DNA of 64,000 nucleotides from Neobacillus kokaensis (GCF_014656545.1 NZ_BNDS01000003.1:2606-66605), one strand, 5' to 3'; numbered from the stretch's first letter, positions 42,401 through 51,803 are shown. Made by a program: numbers and translations. Notes: generated by a model from the letters alone, not told the origin.

Positions 42401-43702
42401 AAGCTTCTTAACTTTAATACTAACGAATATGCCGCAGACGAAGAGGCATTAGCAAAAGTAAATGAATTAAAGGTTCCGTTAGATGAACTGAAAAAGACAG
42501 TTGTAGGTTCTACAGATGTATTCCTTGACGGCGAACGAAACAATGTCCGCTACAAAGAAACCAACCTTGGCAACCTGATTGCCGATTCAATGGCTCAAAG
42601 AGCTAACGAAATTTTGAAAAATAACACTACAATTGCGATGCAAAATGGCGGCGGTATTCGTGCTTCGATTCCACAGGGCGATGTTACTCTAGGCCATATT
42701 CATACGGTAATGCCATTCGCTAACTTACTCGTGACGCTTGATCTGACAGGACAAGAAATTTGGGATGCCCTTGAGCACAGTGTCAGTAGGGTAGAAAGCG
42801 GCGCGGGCCAGTTCATGCAGGTATCCGGGCTGCAATTTAAGTACGATCCGAATAAGCAAGCCTATGACAGAGTCTGGGAAGTAAATGTAAAAACAGCTGA
42901 CGGCTATGAGCCAATCGACTTGAAGAAGACATACTCTGTTGCGACCAATGCCTTCGTAGCTGACGGCGGCGACGGCTTCACAATGTTCAAGAAGGCAAAA
43001 GATGATGGACGCATTCATGAATTGCTTATTGTCGACTATGAGATTTTAACTGATTATATTAGAACTAATAGCCCAGTTGCACCAAAAGTGGAAGAACGAA
43101 TTATTGCAGCTGACGAAATCAAAACTGGCTGGGTTGAGATCAATGGCACATGGTACTACCTTGATGAAAAAGGTAATAAGGTTACTGGATGGCTTGAGTT
43201 AGATGGCAAGACCTATTATCTCGATTCAACAACAGGGGCAAGGCAAACAGGCAATATTGTCATCGACGGTGTCAGCTATTCCTTTGATGCTAATGGGGTT
43301 GTAAAGGACGGCTGGCAGGATAAAGACGGTAAACGCTATTACGTTGATGCCGATGGAAATAGGCTAACAGGTTTCGCCAAAGTAGAAGGCAAAAATTATT
43401 ACTTTAACAACAAGGGTGAAATGCAAACCGGCTGGACTAAAGTGAAAGGTAAAGACTACTATGCTAATTCAGACGGTGAATTGCAGACGAACTGGCAGGA
43501 AATAGACGGCAAACGCTACTATTTTGACGAAAACGGAATTATGCAGACCGGCTGGTTAGAGCTTTCAGGTAAACATTATTACCTGGACAATAAAGGCGTA
43601 ATGCAAACCGGCTGGGTGAAGATTAAGGGTCAATGGTACCTCTTTGACGAAAACGGAGTGCTGCAAGCAGAGACTCCAAAAGGTAACGGAAAAGCTGTTT
43701 AG
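39422..43702 (+). CDS. YhcR-like extracellular nuclease/5'-nucleotidase with cell-wall-binding repeats
   Basis: A 1426-residue secreted protein. Signal peptide to about 31; OB-fold domain of the YhcR/DUF6359 type (about 34-140); a DPGDPGDPGDPP linker; a second OB-like domain (about 165-260); an endonuclease/exonuclease/phosphatase domain (about 424-727, with VASYNMENY, VLGDLNDFE and GRVSDHDPV); a metallophosphoesterase (about 736-960, HVNDSH, DAGDVFSG, GNHEFD, GGHTHT); a 5'-nucleotidase C-terminal domain (about 1040-1200, QNGGGIRA); then nine wall-binding repeats of about 20 residues (TGW...GKxYYxDxxG, about 1235-1420). B. subtilis YhcR has the same enzymatic core but ends in a sortase signal. 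Here choline-binding-like repeats replace it. It would degrade extracellular nucleic acid to nucleosides and phosphate. Confidence 0.9.
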   Translation: MRFFKKQLFIFTAIFTLLASYVLPYLHHASAAENYITVAQAIANNSGTATVKGYIVAHATGTKSYNFNSPFKDDYNFAIADSPTEKDTTKLLPVQLTSGYRAQFGLMTNPGNIGKQVLVTGSLETYFTVPGLKSPSAISFTEGSDPGDPGDPGDPPPVPTDGIKISAIQGETHDSPYKGQNVTGVTGVVTFVKDGSNFYIQDPNPDNNPKTSEGILVYKKTHGVKVGDLVSVNGLVKEWILEGYSDMLQTDLATTEIDANTGSVTVHKSGQELPPALVIGKDIQIPAQVVDNDKFANFDPEEDGIDFYESIEGMRVAVENPTAVAPQKYGEIPVIAGKVEGKTYTTPGGVPITKENMNPERIHLLFGDRNFVSKTGDRFDGTVTGVITYTFQNYKLLTNKADLPPLVESDYKQEVTDLVKNEDKLTVASYNMENYTKADTAKTDKIAKSIIQNLNTPDIVGLVEVQDNNGESSGGTDASQNYQALIDAIKANGGPAYNWTDIAPVENQDGGAPNGNIRVGFIYNPDRVSLKPGTKGTATQAVGYENDSLTLNPGRIDPTNEAFQSSRKPLAAEFTFNGEDVIVIANHFNSKGGDQPIFGKNQPPTLGSETQRMKIAGVVNNFIQDVKSKNTDANIVVLGDLNDFEFSNPLTKLKGNELTNLIEKVPATERFTYNYQGNSQVLDHMLVSNNLADRSEIDIVHINSPFVEAHGRVSDHDPVMAQIDLKGEVIPPGPKAIDLTIMHVNDSHANVEKYPKLTTAVKEVRAVKPKALLVDAGDVFSGTLYFNQYLGKADLWFMNNLKYDAMTFGNHEFDKDSNVLADFIKDMKFPMVSANVNVTKDPVLGALFKNEISAAPEGGNIYLAIIKEVDGEKVGIFGLTTEDTSFLANPSKDVVFENAVEKAKATVASLKEQGINKIVVLSHLGYGPDQELAKAVDGIDVIVGGHTHTKLEKPVVMEKAEPTVIVQANEYLNYLGVLDVSFDENGVVTAQDGKLLNFNTNEYAADEEALAKVNELKVPLDELKKTVVGSTDVFLDGERNNVRYKETNLGNLIADSMAQRANEILKNNTTIAMQNGGGIRASIPQGDVTLGHIHTVMPFANLLVTLDLTGQEIWDALEHSVSRVESGAGQFMQVSGLQFKYDPNKQAYDRVWEVNVKTADGYEPIDLKKTYSVATNAFVADGGDGFTMFKKAKDDGRIHELLIVDYEILTDYIRTNSPVAPKVEERIIAADEIKTGWVEINGTWYYLDEKGNKVTGWLELDGKTYYLDSTTGARQTGNIVIDGVSYSFDANGVVKDGWQDKDGKRYYVDADGNRLTGFAKVEGKNYYFNNKGEMQTGWTKVKGKDYYANSDGELQTNWQEIDGKRYYFDENGIMQTGWLELSGKHYYLDNKGVMQTGWVKIKGQWYLFDENGVLQAETPKGNGKAV

Positions 43703-43896
43703 ACTCTAGTAAACCATTTGAATTGAGAGAGGTGTCCTGAAATAGGGCCCTTTTTTTGGTCGTTAAACCCCGAAAATCTATCATTTTAGCAGTGATAATA
43801 TGTAAAAAAATAGCGAAATTTTTGATGTGAAAATAGTGTTACAAATTTTACGATTGTGTTATCTTTGAAATAAATGGAAACATGTGAGGGGTGTCA

Positions 43897-45423
43897 ATGG
43901 TGTTAAAACGCATTGTTATTAGTTTAATAGTTTTATTTTTAACCTTTATGTCCTTTCCGCAAGCGCAACAGGCAGAGGCAAGTACAAAACAGCAATTAAT
44001 TATCATTAATAAAAAGATTAATAAACTTGCATTCTATGAAAATGGTAAATTAGTAAAAACATACTCAGTGGCAACAGGAAGAACGCCAGGCTTAACCCCA
44101 GAAGGAGAATTTAAAATTGTCAATAAGATCGTCAATCGTCCCTACTATACAGGTGGGATTAAAGGCGGCGACCCGCGAAATCCATTAGGAAATCGCTGGA
44201 TGGGTTTAAATGCAAGGGGAACATGGGGGACAACTTACGCCATTCACGGTAATAATAATGAGAGCTCGATTGGGAAATACATATCTGGCGGATGTATCAG
44301 GATGCATAACAAGGAGGTTCGTGAATTATTTTCAAAGGTAAACCTTGGGACGAAAGTCAGAATCACGACTTCCAAAAAAACATTTAATCAGCTGGCCGCT
44401 TCATATTTTAAAAATATTGATATTAAAGCTCCAGCAGTATCGAAAGTCAATACCGTTTCTGACAAGTCAATATATGTAACTGGAAAAACAGAAGCCAAAG
44501 CAACAGTAACCGTTGTAATTGGTTCAAAGAAATATAGCAAAACTGCAGATACGAAAGGGAATTTTAAAATTAAAATTCCAAAGCAAAAAGCTGGTAAAAA
44601 AGTTACCGTTACAGCTAAGGACAAAGCAGGAAACGTAAGTAAACCCAAAAGTGTAACAGTTCTAGACAAAACAGCTCCATCTTTATCTGTTAAGTCAATT
44701 TCAGATAAAGATAACAAAGTGTCTGTAAAAACAGAAGCAAAAGCAAATGTAACAGTTTCAATCGGAAAGTGGACAAAGAATACCCAAGCTAAATCAAATG
44801 GATATTTCAATGTAACACTGTCTAATAAACAAAAAGCAGGTACAAAAATTACAATCGTTTCAAAGGATAAAGCGGGTAATAAAGCCACTAGAAGTGTAAC
44901 TGTTATTGACAAAACAGCACCATCTGTTTCTATTGAGCCAGTTTCAGATCAATCGACAGGAGTTACTATAAAAACAGAAGCAGGAGCATCTGTTAATGTG
45001 ACTATTGGTTCTAAGAGTTACCCAGCAAAATCTGTTGATTCGAAAGGAACTTACAAAGCTGTGATACCAATGCAAAAAGCCGAATCAACTATTAAGGTAA
45101 GCGTTAAGGATAAAGCAGGAAATTTAACAGTGAAAACTGTAAAAGTCGCTGACAAAACCGCTCCTGAGGCACCACAGGTAACCTCTGCTACAACAACTGA
45201 GGTAAAAGGAACAGCAGAAGCTGGATCGATAATCACCGTTTTTGCAAGCGGCAAAGCAATTGCAACAGGTAAAACAGCAGCGGATCGTAACTTCATTGTG
45301 GAAATTAAGGATGTGGAGGCTGGAACTGTTATCACCGTTACAGCAACCGATAAGGCCGGAAATGTAAGTGAACAAAGTGAATCAAAAACAATTGAAGCGG
45401 CAGCTGAAGAGGTAACAAACTAA
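43897..45423 (+). CDS. L,D-transpeptidase (YkuD) with Ig-like repeats
   Basis: The start is 43897 or the GTG next to it (43900), both served by GAGGGG. The protein of about 508 residues has a signal peptide to about AEA28, a YkuD catalytic domain (about 33-150) with the His/Cys motif AIHGNNNESSIGKYISGGCIRMHN (catalytic Cys about 133), then four to five bacterial Ig-like repeats of about 80 residues (each with VSDKS/N...V.GKTEA.A.V.V..G and DKAGNVS...VTVLDKTAP). It should cross-link or attach proteins to peptidoglycan by L,D-transfer. The repeats would span the wall. It is followed by a terminator. Confidence 0.88.
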   Translation: MVLKRIVISLIVLFLTFMSFPQAQQAEASTKQQLIIINKKINKLAFYENGKLVKTYSVATGRTPGLTPEGEFKIVNKIVNRPYYTGGIKGGDPRNPLGNRWMGLNARGTWGTTYAIHGNNNESSIGKYISGGCIRMHNKEVRELFSKVNLGTKVRITTSKKTFNQLAASYFKNIDIKAPAVSKVNTVSDKSIYVTGKTEAKATVTVVIGSKKYSKTADTKGNFKIKIPKQKAGKKVTVTAKDKAGNVSKPKSVTVLDKTAPSLSVKSISDKDNKVSVKTEAKANVTVSIGKWTKNTQAKSNGYFNVTLSNKQKAGTKITIVSKDKAGNKATRSVTVIDKTAPSVSIEPVSDQSTGVTIKTEAGASVNVTIGSKSYPAKSVDSKGTYKAVIPMQKAESTIKVSVKDKAGNLTVKTVKVADKTAPEAPQVTSATTTEVKGTAEAGSIITVFASGKAIATGKTAADRNFIVEIKDVEAGTVITVTATDKAGNVSEQSESKTIEAAAEEVTN

Positions 45424-45432
45424 ACCTATCAA

Positions 45433-45480
45433 AACCCCTGCCCTAGGGCCGATTATGGATCCTGGCAGGGGACTTTTTTT
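45433..45480 (+). terminator. Terminator of the L,D-transpeptidase gene
   Basis: CCCCTGCC ... GGCAGGGG stem followed by ACTTTTTTT. Confidence 0.85.
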
Positions 45481-45594
45481 AGGCAATTTTCAATAAGAAT
45501 AAATTTTTTACCATCTGCCGCAACAAATGTTGAACATGCTAGAATGTAAATTAATAGAATTCCAATTTACTAGTATCATAACGGGGGAGTACAA

Positions 45595-48500
45595 GTGGGG
45601 CCAAAATCGATATGGTCATTTATCCTATTTTTTCTATGCATAATATGTATGACATCACCTGCAATGGCGAATGAAGTTACAATCCAGTCTAAACAAATTA
45701 ATCCTGATACTCTATTTAAGGATAAGAAGGAATTTGTTGAGCAAGAGTTGATTGTTAAATTTAAACCAGAAACAACTTCAGCGGAACGCTCAAGTATTCT
45801 CAAAGAAGCAAACGCCCAAGAGGATTCACAATTATTGAACGGCGACTTTTCCATTGTTAAAGTGCCTAGCGGAGCGGAGTTGAAAAACATCGCTAAAACG
45901 CTATTAACTAATAAACAGGTTGCTTTGGTAGAGCCAAACTATAAATTCACCAAAACCTATATACCTAATGAGCCAAACTATTCAAAGCAATGGTATCTGG
46001 ATAAAATTCAAGCGCCAAAAGCTTGGGATAAAACAAAGGGTTCATCCGCCATCACGGTTGCGGTAATTGATGACGGTGTTCAGCAGACTCATCCGGATCT
46101 GAAGGGGAAAATTGTTAAACCCTACAATGCTGTGACCGGTGGTTCCTCATATCCTGCACAATTGCACGCAACCCATGTCGCCGGAATTATCGCAGCAAGC
46201 TTTAATAAAACAGGAATTGCAGGGATTGCTCCAAACATTAAAATCATGCCCATCAATGTTTTTACGGGTGAACAAGCTACAGCTGAATCCATCGTGAGAG
46301 CAATCAAATATGCAGCCGACCATCGTGCAGATATTATTAATATGAGTTTGGGAAGTTACAGATACAGCGACACTATCGAAACGGCTGTTAAGTATGCAAA
46401 ATCCAAAGGCGTTTTACTAATTGCTGCTGCTGGTAATGATGGCAGTTATTTACCTGTCTATCCAGCTGCCAGCGAAGCTGTTTTAGGGGTAAGCGCTACG
46501 ACAAACGGAGATCAGATTGCTTATTTTTCCAATCGCGGCAAATATATTGATCTCGCAGCACCTGGAGTTAATATTTTTTCTACCGTGACGGGAAATTCCT
46601 TTGCTTATGAAAGCGGGACGTCTATGGCAGCACCGGTTGTGTCAGGAGTCGCGGCACTTGTCCGCTCGAGAAATCCATTTTTAAGTCCTGGACAAGTAGA
46701 AGGCATTTTAAGAAAATCCACTGTTGACCTTGGAACAAAAGGATGGGACTCCTTCTACGGTTATGGAAGAATCGATGCTGATAAGGCGGTTTCGAACACT
46801 CCAGTACCAATTTCCAGCATAACCGTACCAAAGACGTATACAATGAAGGGTACAAATAAATCGGCGATTTCCTTTAAAACAGCTGGGAATGGCAAGATTT
46901 CTTTAACTGTCAAAAATTCAAAGGGTACAACCATACGAAAGGTCGTCACTAATAAAGCTACTGCCAGCACGAAATTCACTCTCTATTGGGACGGAAAAAA
47001 CGACAATAAAAAGTTTGTACCATCAGGAACCTACAAGGTAGAAGTAAAAGTGACAAACGGCAAGGCTTCAGTTTACAAAAGTGCAAGCCTTAAAGTCGTC
47101 AATCATACAAAAGCTGCTATATTGGTGTCAGGCACCTATACCTTCTCACCAAAAGCAAGCACGAAAATTACCATTCCTTACGAGTTAACGCAAAAAGTGA
47201 AGGTAAATGCTGTGATCAAAGATCAATCTGGAAAAAACGTGAACACGATTCTAAATAAGAAATCGTTAGCAGCGGGTAAGCATCACATTGTGTGGAATGG
47301 CATGAGTGCAAAAGGGAAAACGGTGAAAGATGGAGTATATAGCTTAGTTATGTCTTTTATTGACAGCCATAATAAAGCAGGAGCATCCAAGAAGGTTCAA
47401 ATCAAGGTGGATACCGTTCGTCCTGGGGCAAAGCTTACGCTAAGCTCAACCTTATTTAAGATGGATAATAAGACGAACCATGCTGCTAAAATAGAATTAA
47501 AAGAAGCCTCAAGTCTGATCGTTTATGTAAAAAATGACAAGGGAACAATCATCAAAAAATTACTGAACAAACAATCTAAACCAGGTACTGTTAACGTCAG
47601 TTGGAATGGGAAAAACGATAAAGGTACACTAGTACCAGAAGGGAAATACTACTATTTTGTTCAGGCGAAAGACATTGCTGGGAACACAACGACAATGAGC
47701 AGCTTGCGTTTTTCACTGCAGGATTGGCGGATCCCGACGATTCAGGCCGATAAGGACTTTTATGTAAAAACAAACACACCACTGACTATTGAATATCAGC
47801 TGCTTAAGCCTGGAAAGGTGACGGTGGGTATTTATCAAGGTAACAACCTTATGAAGAATATCAAAGTGGATGCAGCCGAATCAGCGGGGAAAAATAGTTT
47901 CCAGTGGGATGGAACAAATGAAAAGCTTGAACCAGTTCCGGACGGGGATTACCAGTTTAAAATTGAAGTGACCGATAAATATAGTCTTTCTCAAACTTTT
48001 AAAGGAAATGTTCTTGTCGAATTAGCAAAAATAGTCATCAGTTATCCTTCAATTGTAACACTGAACGTACATTCCACTATTGCCAGTGAGGTCTATTATC
48101 ATTTGTCTAATCCAGGGAATGTGACAATAGAAATCTTTAATCAGAGTAATGAAAAGGTGCAAACCATCAAGAAGGATGAGCCTATGAACGCTGGCAATCA
48201 ATACTTCCGCTGGGATGGAAAAAATGAAAATGGGAATGAGGAGTATGATGACTTTTATTATTTTGTAATTACAGGGGAAAATGCCATTGGACAGAAATTT
48301 AGTGTTAAGGGAAAAATGAGCTCCAGCGACAACCCATCCTGGCTAAATTCTCATGGGGTTTCATTTAATAATGTATCTGAATCCAGATTTTATCATGATA
48401 GCATGAGCTTGAACATTGACACATCACAACAGGTAACAATGATACTTTATGTGTATGAGGACGATTCTGGAAGCACACAGCTTGATCTAATGAAATACAC

Positions 48501-48630
48501 TTTAAAACCAGGGGTCAATACGATTACCTATACAAAACCCACTACAGACTATTTATTCTATGTTATTAAATATCAAGATGGATTAGGAAACAAATATTGG
48601 TACCAAATTGATGAATGGGACTTTTTCTAA
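45595..48630 (+). CDS. Secreted S8 protease with repeated FlgD-like Ig domains
   Basis: GTG start at 45595 after GGGGGAG. The 1011 residues comprise a signal peptide (about 1-25), a propeptide (about 45-120, ELIVKFKPETT...VEPNY), and a subtilase domain (about 130-400) with Asp159 (VAVIDDGV), His191 (HATHVAG) and Ser343 (GTSMAAPVV). About five Ig/FlgD-like modules follow, each ending in W(D/N)GKND or WDGTNE plus a P-G/DGxYxxxV strand. The architecture resembles fervidolysin-type and other Bacillus cell-surface proteases. The repeat core GGTGTCAGGCACC (47124-47136) lies in-frame and encodes VSGT. It is flanked by terminators. Confidence 0.9.
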   Translation: MGPKSIWSFILFFLCIICMTSPAMANEVTIQSKQINPDTLFKDKKEFVEQELIVKFKPETTSAERSSILKEANAQEDSQLLNGDFSIVKVPSGAELKNIAKTLLTNKQVALVEPNYKFTKTYIPNEPNYSKQWYLDKIQAPKAWDKTKGSSAITVAVIDDGVQQTHPDLKGKIVKPYNAVTGGSSYPAQLHATHVAGIIAASFNKTGIAGIAPNIKIMPINVFTGEQATAESIVRAIKYAADHRADIINMSLGSYRYSDTIETAVKYAKSKGVLLIAAAGNDGSYLPVYPAASEAVLGVSATTNGDQIAYFSNRGKYIDLAAPGVNIFSTVTGNSFAYESGTSMAAPVVSGVAALVRSRNPFLSPGQVEGILRKSTVDLGTKGWDSFYGYGRIDADKAVSNTPVPISSITVPKTYTMKGTNKSAISFKTAGNGKISLTVKNSKGTTIRKVVTNKATASTKFTLYWDGKNDNKKFVPSGTYKVEVKVTNGKASVYKSASLKVVNHTKAAILVSGTYTFSPKASTKITIPYELTQKVKVNAVIKDQSGKNVNTILNKKSLAAGKHHIVWNGMSAKGKTVKDGVYSLVMSFIDSHNKAGASKKVQIKVDTVRPGAKLTLSSTLFKMDNKTNHAAKIELKEASSLIVYVKNDKGTIIKKLLNKQSKPGTVNVSWNGKNDKGTLVPEGKYYYFVQAKDIAGNTTTMSSLRFSLQDWRIPTIQADKDFYVKTNTPLTIEYQLLKPGKVTVGIYQGNNLMKNIKVDAAESAGKNSFQWDGTNEKLEPVPDGDYQFKIEVTDKYSLSQTFKGNVLVELAKIVISYPSIVTLNVHSTIASEVYYHLSNPGNVTIEIFNQSNEKVQTIKKDEPMNAGNQYFRWDGKNENGNEEYDDFYYFVITGENAIGQKFSVKGKMSSSDNPSWLNSHGVSFNNVSESRFYHDSMSLNIDTSQQVTMILYVYEDDSGSTQLDLMKYTLKPGVNTITYTKPTTDYLFYVIKYQDGLGNKYWYQIDEWDFF

Positions 48631-48634
48631 AAAT

Positions 48635-48676
48635 AAAAACTCTGCCTAACTAAATGTAAGGCAGAGTTTTTATTTC
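48635..48676. terminator. Bidirectional terminator between the subtilase and tagU
   Basis: AAAAACTCTGCCT ... AGGCAGAGTTTTT, 12-13 bp stem with A and T runs on either side, between convergent genes. Confidence 0.88.
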
Positions 48677-48677
48677 A

Positions 48678-49601
48678 TTATTTAACGTCTAATTGTGCTG
48701 TTAATTCATCATGCAATCGCTGCTTTTCTGCATCGTCAACGATGTAGTAATAAATCCCGTTGATTTTTGAGCCGCTTCCTTTAATAGTCATTTGTTCTAC
48801 ACTGCCGGCAGCGCTCTTATAGTTCTTTTGAATATTCATCATTTGATCAAACGTTAGGTTCGTTCTTACATTATTGCCAAGTGCGGCAAAAATACTTTGA
48901 TATTTGGTTAATGAGGAAAGGCTTGCCCCTTCTCTTAAAACACCTTGAATAATTTCACGCTGGCGGTGCTGGCGGCCGAAGTCACCTGAAGGGTCCTGTT
49001 TTCTCATGCGGGTATAGGCTAAAGCTTTTTTACCATCCAAAGTGACTTCCCCTTTAGGGAAATGGTAACCGCCTTGAGAGAAATCTAAATCGTTGTTAAC
49101 GGTAATACCGCCAACTGCATCAACGATATCCTTGAAACCTTCCATGTTCACTTTAATATAATAATCAATCGGAATGTCCAAGAAATGTTCCACTGTATTC
49201 ATCGACATTTCTTCATTACCAAAGGCATAGGCATGGTTAATTTTATCCATCGTCCCTTTGCCGACAATTTCAGTACGGGTATCACGTGGAATACTTAACA
49301 TTTTAACTGAATTTAATTTAGGATTAATAGTCAATACAATCATCGTATCTGAACGGCCTTTGTCACCTTTACGCTGGTCAACACCTAAAAGCAGTACAGA
49401 AAAAGGCTGCTTATTTTGTAAAGATACCTCTTCGGTACGTTTATCAGACTTTCGATCTATAGGTTGGTGCATCGTATCAACTGCATTTGTTAGTGATCTA
49501 TAGACTGAAAAGGCATAACCTCCGATTCCGATTACGAGTAATAAAATTATAATTCCAGTAACACGAAGCCATGTTCTTTTCTTCTTTTTTTCAGACCTCA
49601 T
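48678..49601 (-). CDS. tagU: LytR-CpsA-Psr family glycopolymer transferase, TagU-like
   Basis: A 307-residue protein with an N-terminal membrane anchor (about 10-31) and an LCP domain (about 65-240). The polyprenyl-phosphate and metal-binding residues are visible in LLLGVDQRKGDKGRSDTMIVLTINP, SIPRDTRTEI, KINHAYAFG and the Arg-rich ALAYTRMRKQDPSGDFGRQHRQREII. It closely matches B. subtilis TagU (LytR), which transfers wall teichoic acid or other anionic polymers from undecaprenyl carriers to peptidoglycan. It borders the polysaccharide region and may attach its product. RBS TTGGAGG precedes the ATG. Confidence 0.92.
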   Translation of the reverse strand: MRSEKKKKRTWLRVTGIIILLLVIGIGGYAFSVYRSLTNAVDTMHQPIDRKSDKRTEEVSLQNKQPFSVLLLGVDQRKGDKGRSDTMIVLTINPKLNSVKMLSIPRDTRTEIVGKGTMDKINHAYAFGNEEMSMNTVEHFLDIPIDYYIKVNMEGFKDIVDAVGGITVNNDLDFSQGGYHFPKGEVTLDGKKALAYTRMRKQDPSGDFGRQHRQREIIQGVLREGASLSSLTKYQSIFAALGNNVRTNLTFDQMMNIQKNYKSAAGSVEQMTIKGSGSKINGIYYYIVDDAEKQRLHDELTAQLDVK

Positions 49602-49953
49602 TTATTTTTTCCTCCAAAATAAAATGTCAAACACATGTAATAGAATAGCAGATTTCGTCGAAGTTTCATACATATATTTGAAAAAGTGCTAAAAAATTAT
49701 TGGAGGAACTGGAAAAGTTTTTTTGACTTTCGATAAAAAGATATAGGGCTTTAGACATTTTATATAATCATTTCAAAACCTATAATAGTAAAATCTATAT
49801 AAATATATGGTTTTTTTTGCTAGAATAATAGAAAAATGTAAACTTGTAAAATAAGGGTGGGGAATAGGTGAAGGTTGGACACTTTTTTAAAGGGAATCTT
49901 TATGATAAAAAGCCATTTATGCAGACGATTATCAGAAGAAATATTCCGTATAA
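49602..49953. other. AT-rich gene-free region before the pseudogene
   Basis: It contains the tagU promoter region and, on the plus strand, a short frame (GTG at 49868, about 30 codons, RBS GGTGGGG) that stops before the pseudogene and may be a remnant of its lost 5' end. No signal peptide is encoded there. I see no repeat or hairpin of note. Base composition turns clearly AT-rich from here on. Confidence 0.45.
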
Positions 49954-50586
49954 TCAATAGGTGATTATGATTTGGCTGCGATTGTTTATAAACATCATAA
50001 TGCCAAGACAGTTCCTGCGAAAGTCGTAGGGAAAGGGAATACGAAATATCACATAAACGGTCTCGGGAAAATTACATATGCAGAGATTTATACAGGGAAG
50101 AAGTTATTCAAAATCCAACAATTTTATCCCTCAAGTAATATTAATACTGCAAATAAACATATAAAATACAGTTTTGACATAAATAGTGATAAGACGATTA
50201 AGCACGCAGTTAAGCTTGATTAAAAAACTCAAAAAGTTACCAGCCATTATATATATTACCCTAAAACGGTATTTGGACATCATGGAAATAATATTCAGTA
50301 TATATATGAGCTTAATTCCTCAGGTTATGTAGTAAAGGCAGCGAAGAAAGCACAGGAAACAAAACAAATTCTTTCATGGTATGAGTATTATCCAAAAACG
50401 GTTTATGGTACCCATGGTAAGAACATTAAATTTATCTATAACCTGAATGTCTTTGGTTATATAAAGAAAGGAACCTTAAGAGAAAAGGGGACGAAGCGAA
50501 TTCTTTCTTCGTATCAATATAAGTCAAAAACAAAATATGGAAACCATCTGCCACCAGAGGAAATGGAAAAAACAAATAAAGATTAG
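49954..50586 (+). pseudogene. Remnant paralogue of the repeat-containing C39-like peptidase
   Basis: One frame runs from about 49954 to the TAG at 50584-50586, interrupted by an in-frame TAA at 50221-50223. Translation on both sides aligns with repeats of the next gene: KLD-stop-KTQKVTSHYIYYPKTVFG against RLDGKTQKVTNYYEYYPKAVYG, so the stop replaces a Gly codon. Repeats such as ILSWYEYYPKTVYGTHGKNIKF are well preserved, but there is no signal peptide and no peptidase domain. It therefore lost both ends and gained a nonsense mutation. The decay looks recent, since the rest of the frame is intact. Confidence 0.8.
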
Positions 50587-50675
50587 GTTTTTATTAAACC
50601 TTTGATGGTATGAATCCAATCACAAAAAGACAATTCTTTCTTTATTAATTGAATTTTAATAGAAAGGAGAAAATC

Positions 50676-51803
50676 ATGGGGAAGAGATTATTAGCTTTTA
50701 TGTTAATCTTGGCAATTACTTTACCTATGTCTGTTCAAATTGTGGAGGCAGATACAAGGAATACTGTTCAAAGTACAGACGACGGGAAAAAGTTTGATTA
50801 CCATCTTAACAGCAATGGGGAAATAAGCAGCGCGAAAGTTTATTCAGGTAGTAAATTAATAGAGATACGTCAATATTATTCAGGAGCTAAATTACAAGAT
50901 TCAAAGAAAAATATTAAATATATTTTTCAATTAAATAGTGGTGGATATGTTACAAAGGCAAAAAGACTGGACGGAAAAACGCAAAAAGTTACTAATTATT
51001 ATGAGTATTATCCAAAAGCGGTTTATGGTTCCCATGGAACAATGATTAAATATATTTTTGATATCAATGGATTAGGATATGTTACTAAAGCAACAAAAAG
51101 GGAAAAAGGAACAAAACGAATTCTTTCCTGGTATGAATATTATTCTGAAGCCGTTTATGGAAAGCACGGGAAAAATATCAAATATGTTTTTGATCTTAAT
51201 ACCTCAGGTTATGTGACAAAGGCAACAAAAAAAGAAAATGGTACGCAACGGATTCTTGCTTGGTATCAGTATTCATCAAAAACCGTTTATGGAAAGCATG
51301 GTAATAAAATTTCAAGTAAAAAATTAAACGTACCATTAATTAACCAAAGACCGGAATTACCAACTGGCTGTGAGATTACCGCAGTTACGATGATGCTGCA
51401 GTATAAAGGTGCACGTGTCAATAAAGTCAGCTTAGCGAAGGAAATGCCACGGCACTCATCGAATCCAAACTATGGATACGTCGGCAATCCATTTACAAAG
51501 CAAGGCTGGACGATTTATCCCCCTGCTTTAATGAAGTTAGTCAAAAAACACGCAGGCAGCTCTGTTAATCTAACTGGCAAAAGCAATGCCGCTATCGAAA
51601 AACAACTTCGTAATGGCAAACCAATCGTTGTCCTAGTTTCACCGATGCATGGATTTTCTGTACATGCGCTAGTACTGACTGGTTTAGATCAAAGCAACTA
51701 TTACTATAATGATTGCTGGACTGGAGAAAAAAATGCCAAGATCAGCAAAAAGGTGTTTAATCGGATTTGGGGTAACCAAAGTAGAAGGGCAATATCGTAT
51801 TAA
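50676..51803 (+). CDS. Secreted C39-like peptidase with YYP-x-VYG repeats
   Basis: Start at 50676 (MGKRLLAFML), after AAAGGAG. The 375-residue protein has a signal peptide ending near VEA, four or five repeats of about 40 residues (KNIKYxFxLNxxGYVTKAxKxxxGTxxILxWYEYYxxAVYGxHG, about 30-215), and a C-terminal peptidase_C39_2 domain (about 220-375, YvpB-like) with the catalytic Cys in LPTGCEITAV, His in GFSVHALVLTG and Asn/Asp in YYYNDCWTG. It could cut peptides or cross-links at the surface, with the repeats binding the wall. A truncated paralogue precedes it in tandem. Confidence 0.85.
   Translation: MGKRLLAFMLILAITLPMSVQIVEADTRNTVQSTDDGKKFDYHLNSNGEISSAKVYSGSKLIEIRQYYSGAKLQDSKKNIKYIFQLNSGGYVTKAKRLDGKTQKVTNYYEYYPKAVYGSHGTMIKYIFDINGLGYVTKATKREKGTKRILSWYEYYSEAVYGKHGKNIKYVFDLNTSGYVTKATKKENGTQRILAWYQYSSKTVYGKHGNKISSKKLNVPLINQRPELPTGCEITAVTMMLQYKGARVNKVSLAKEMPRHSSNPNYGYVGNPFTKQGWTIYPPALMKLVKKHAGSSVNLTGKSNAAIEKQLRNGKPIVVLVSPMHGFSVHALVLTGLDQSNYYYNDCWTGEKNAKISKKVFNRIWGNQSRRAISY

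Noticed and set aside
43733-43760. Terminator after the YhcR-like gene
   Set aside because: A T run follows GGGCCC, but no stable stem with adequate pairing could be drawn.
44388-44912. 174-codon minus-strand ORF within the L,D-transpeptidase repeats
   Set aside because: It arises from the repetitive Lys/Thr/Val coding of the Ig-like repeats on the plus strand.
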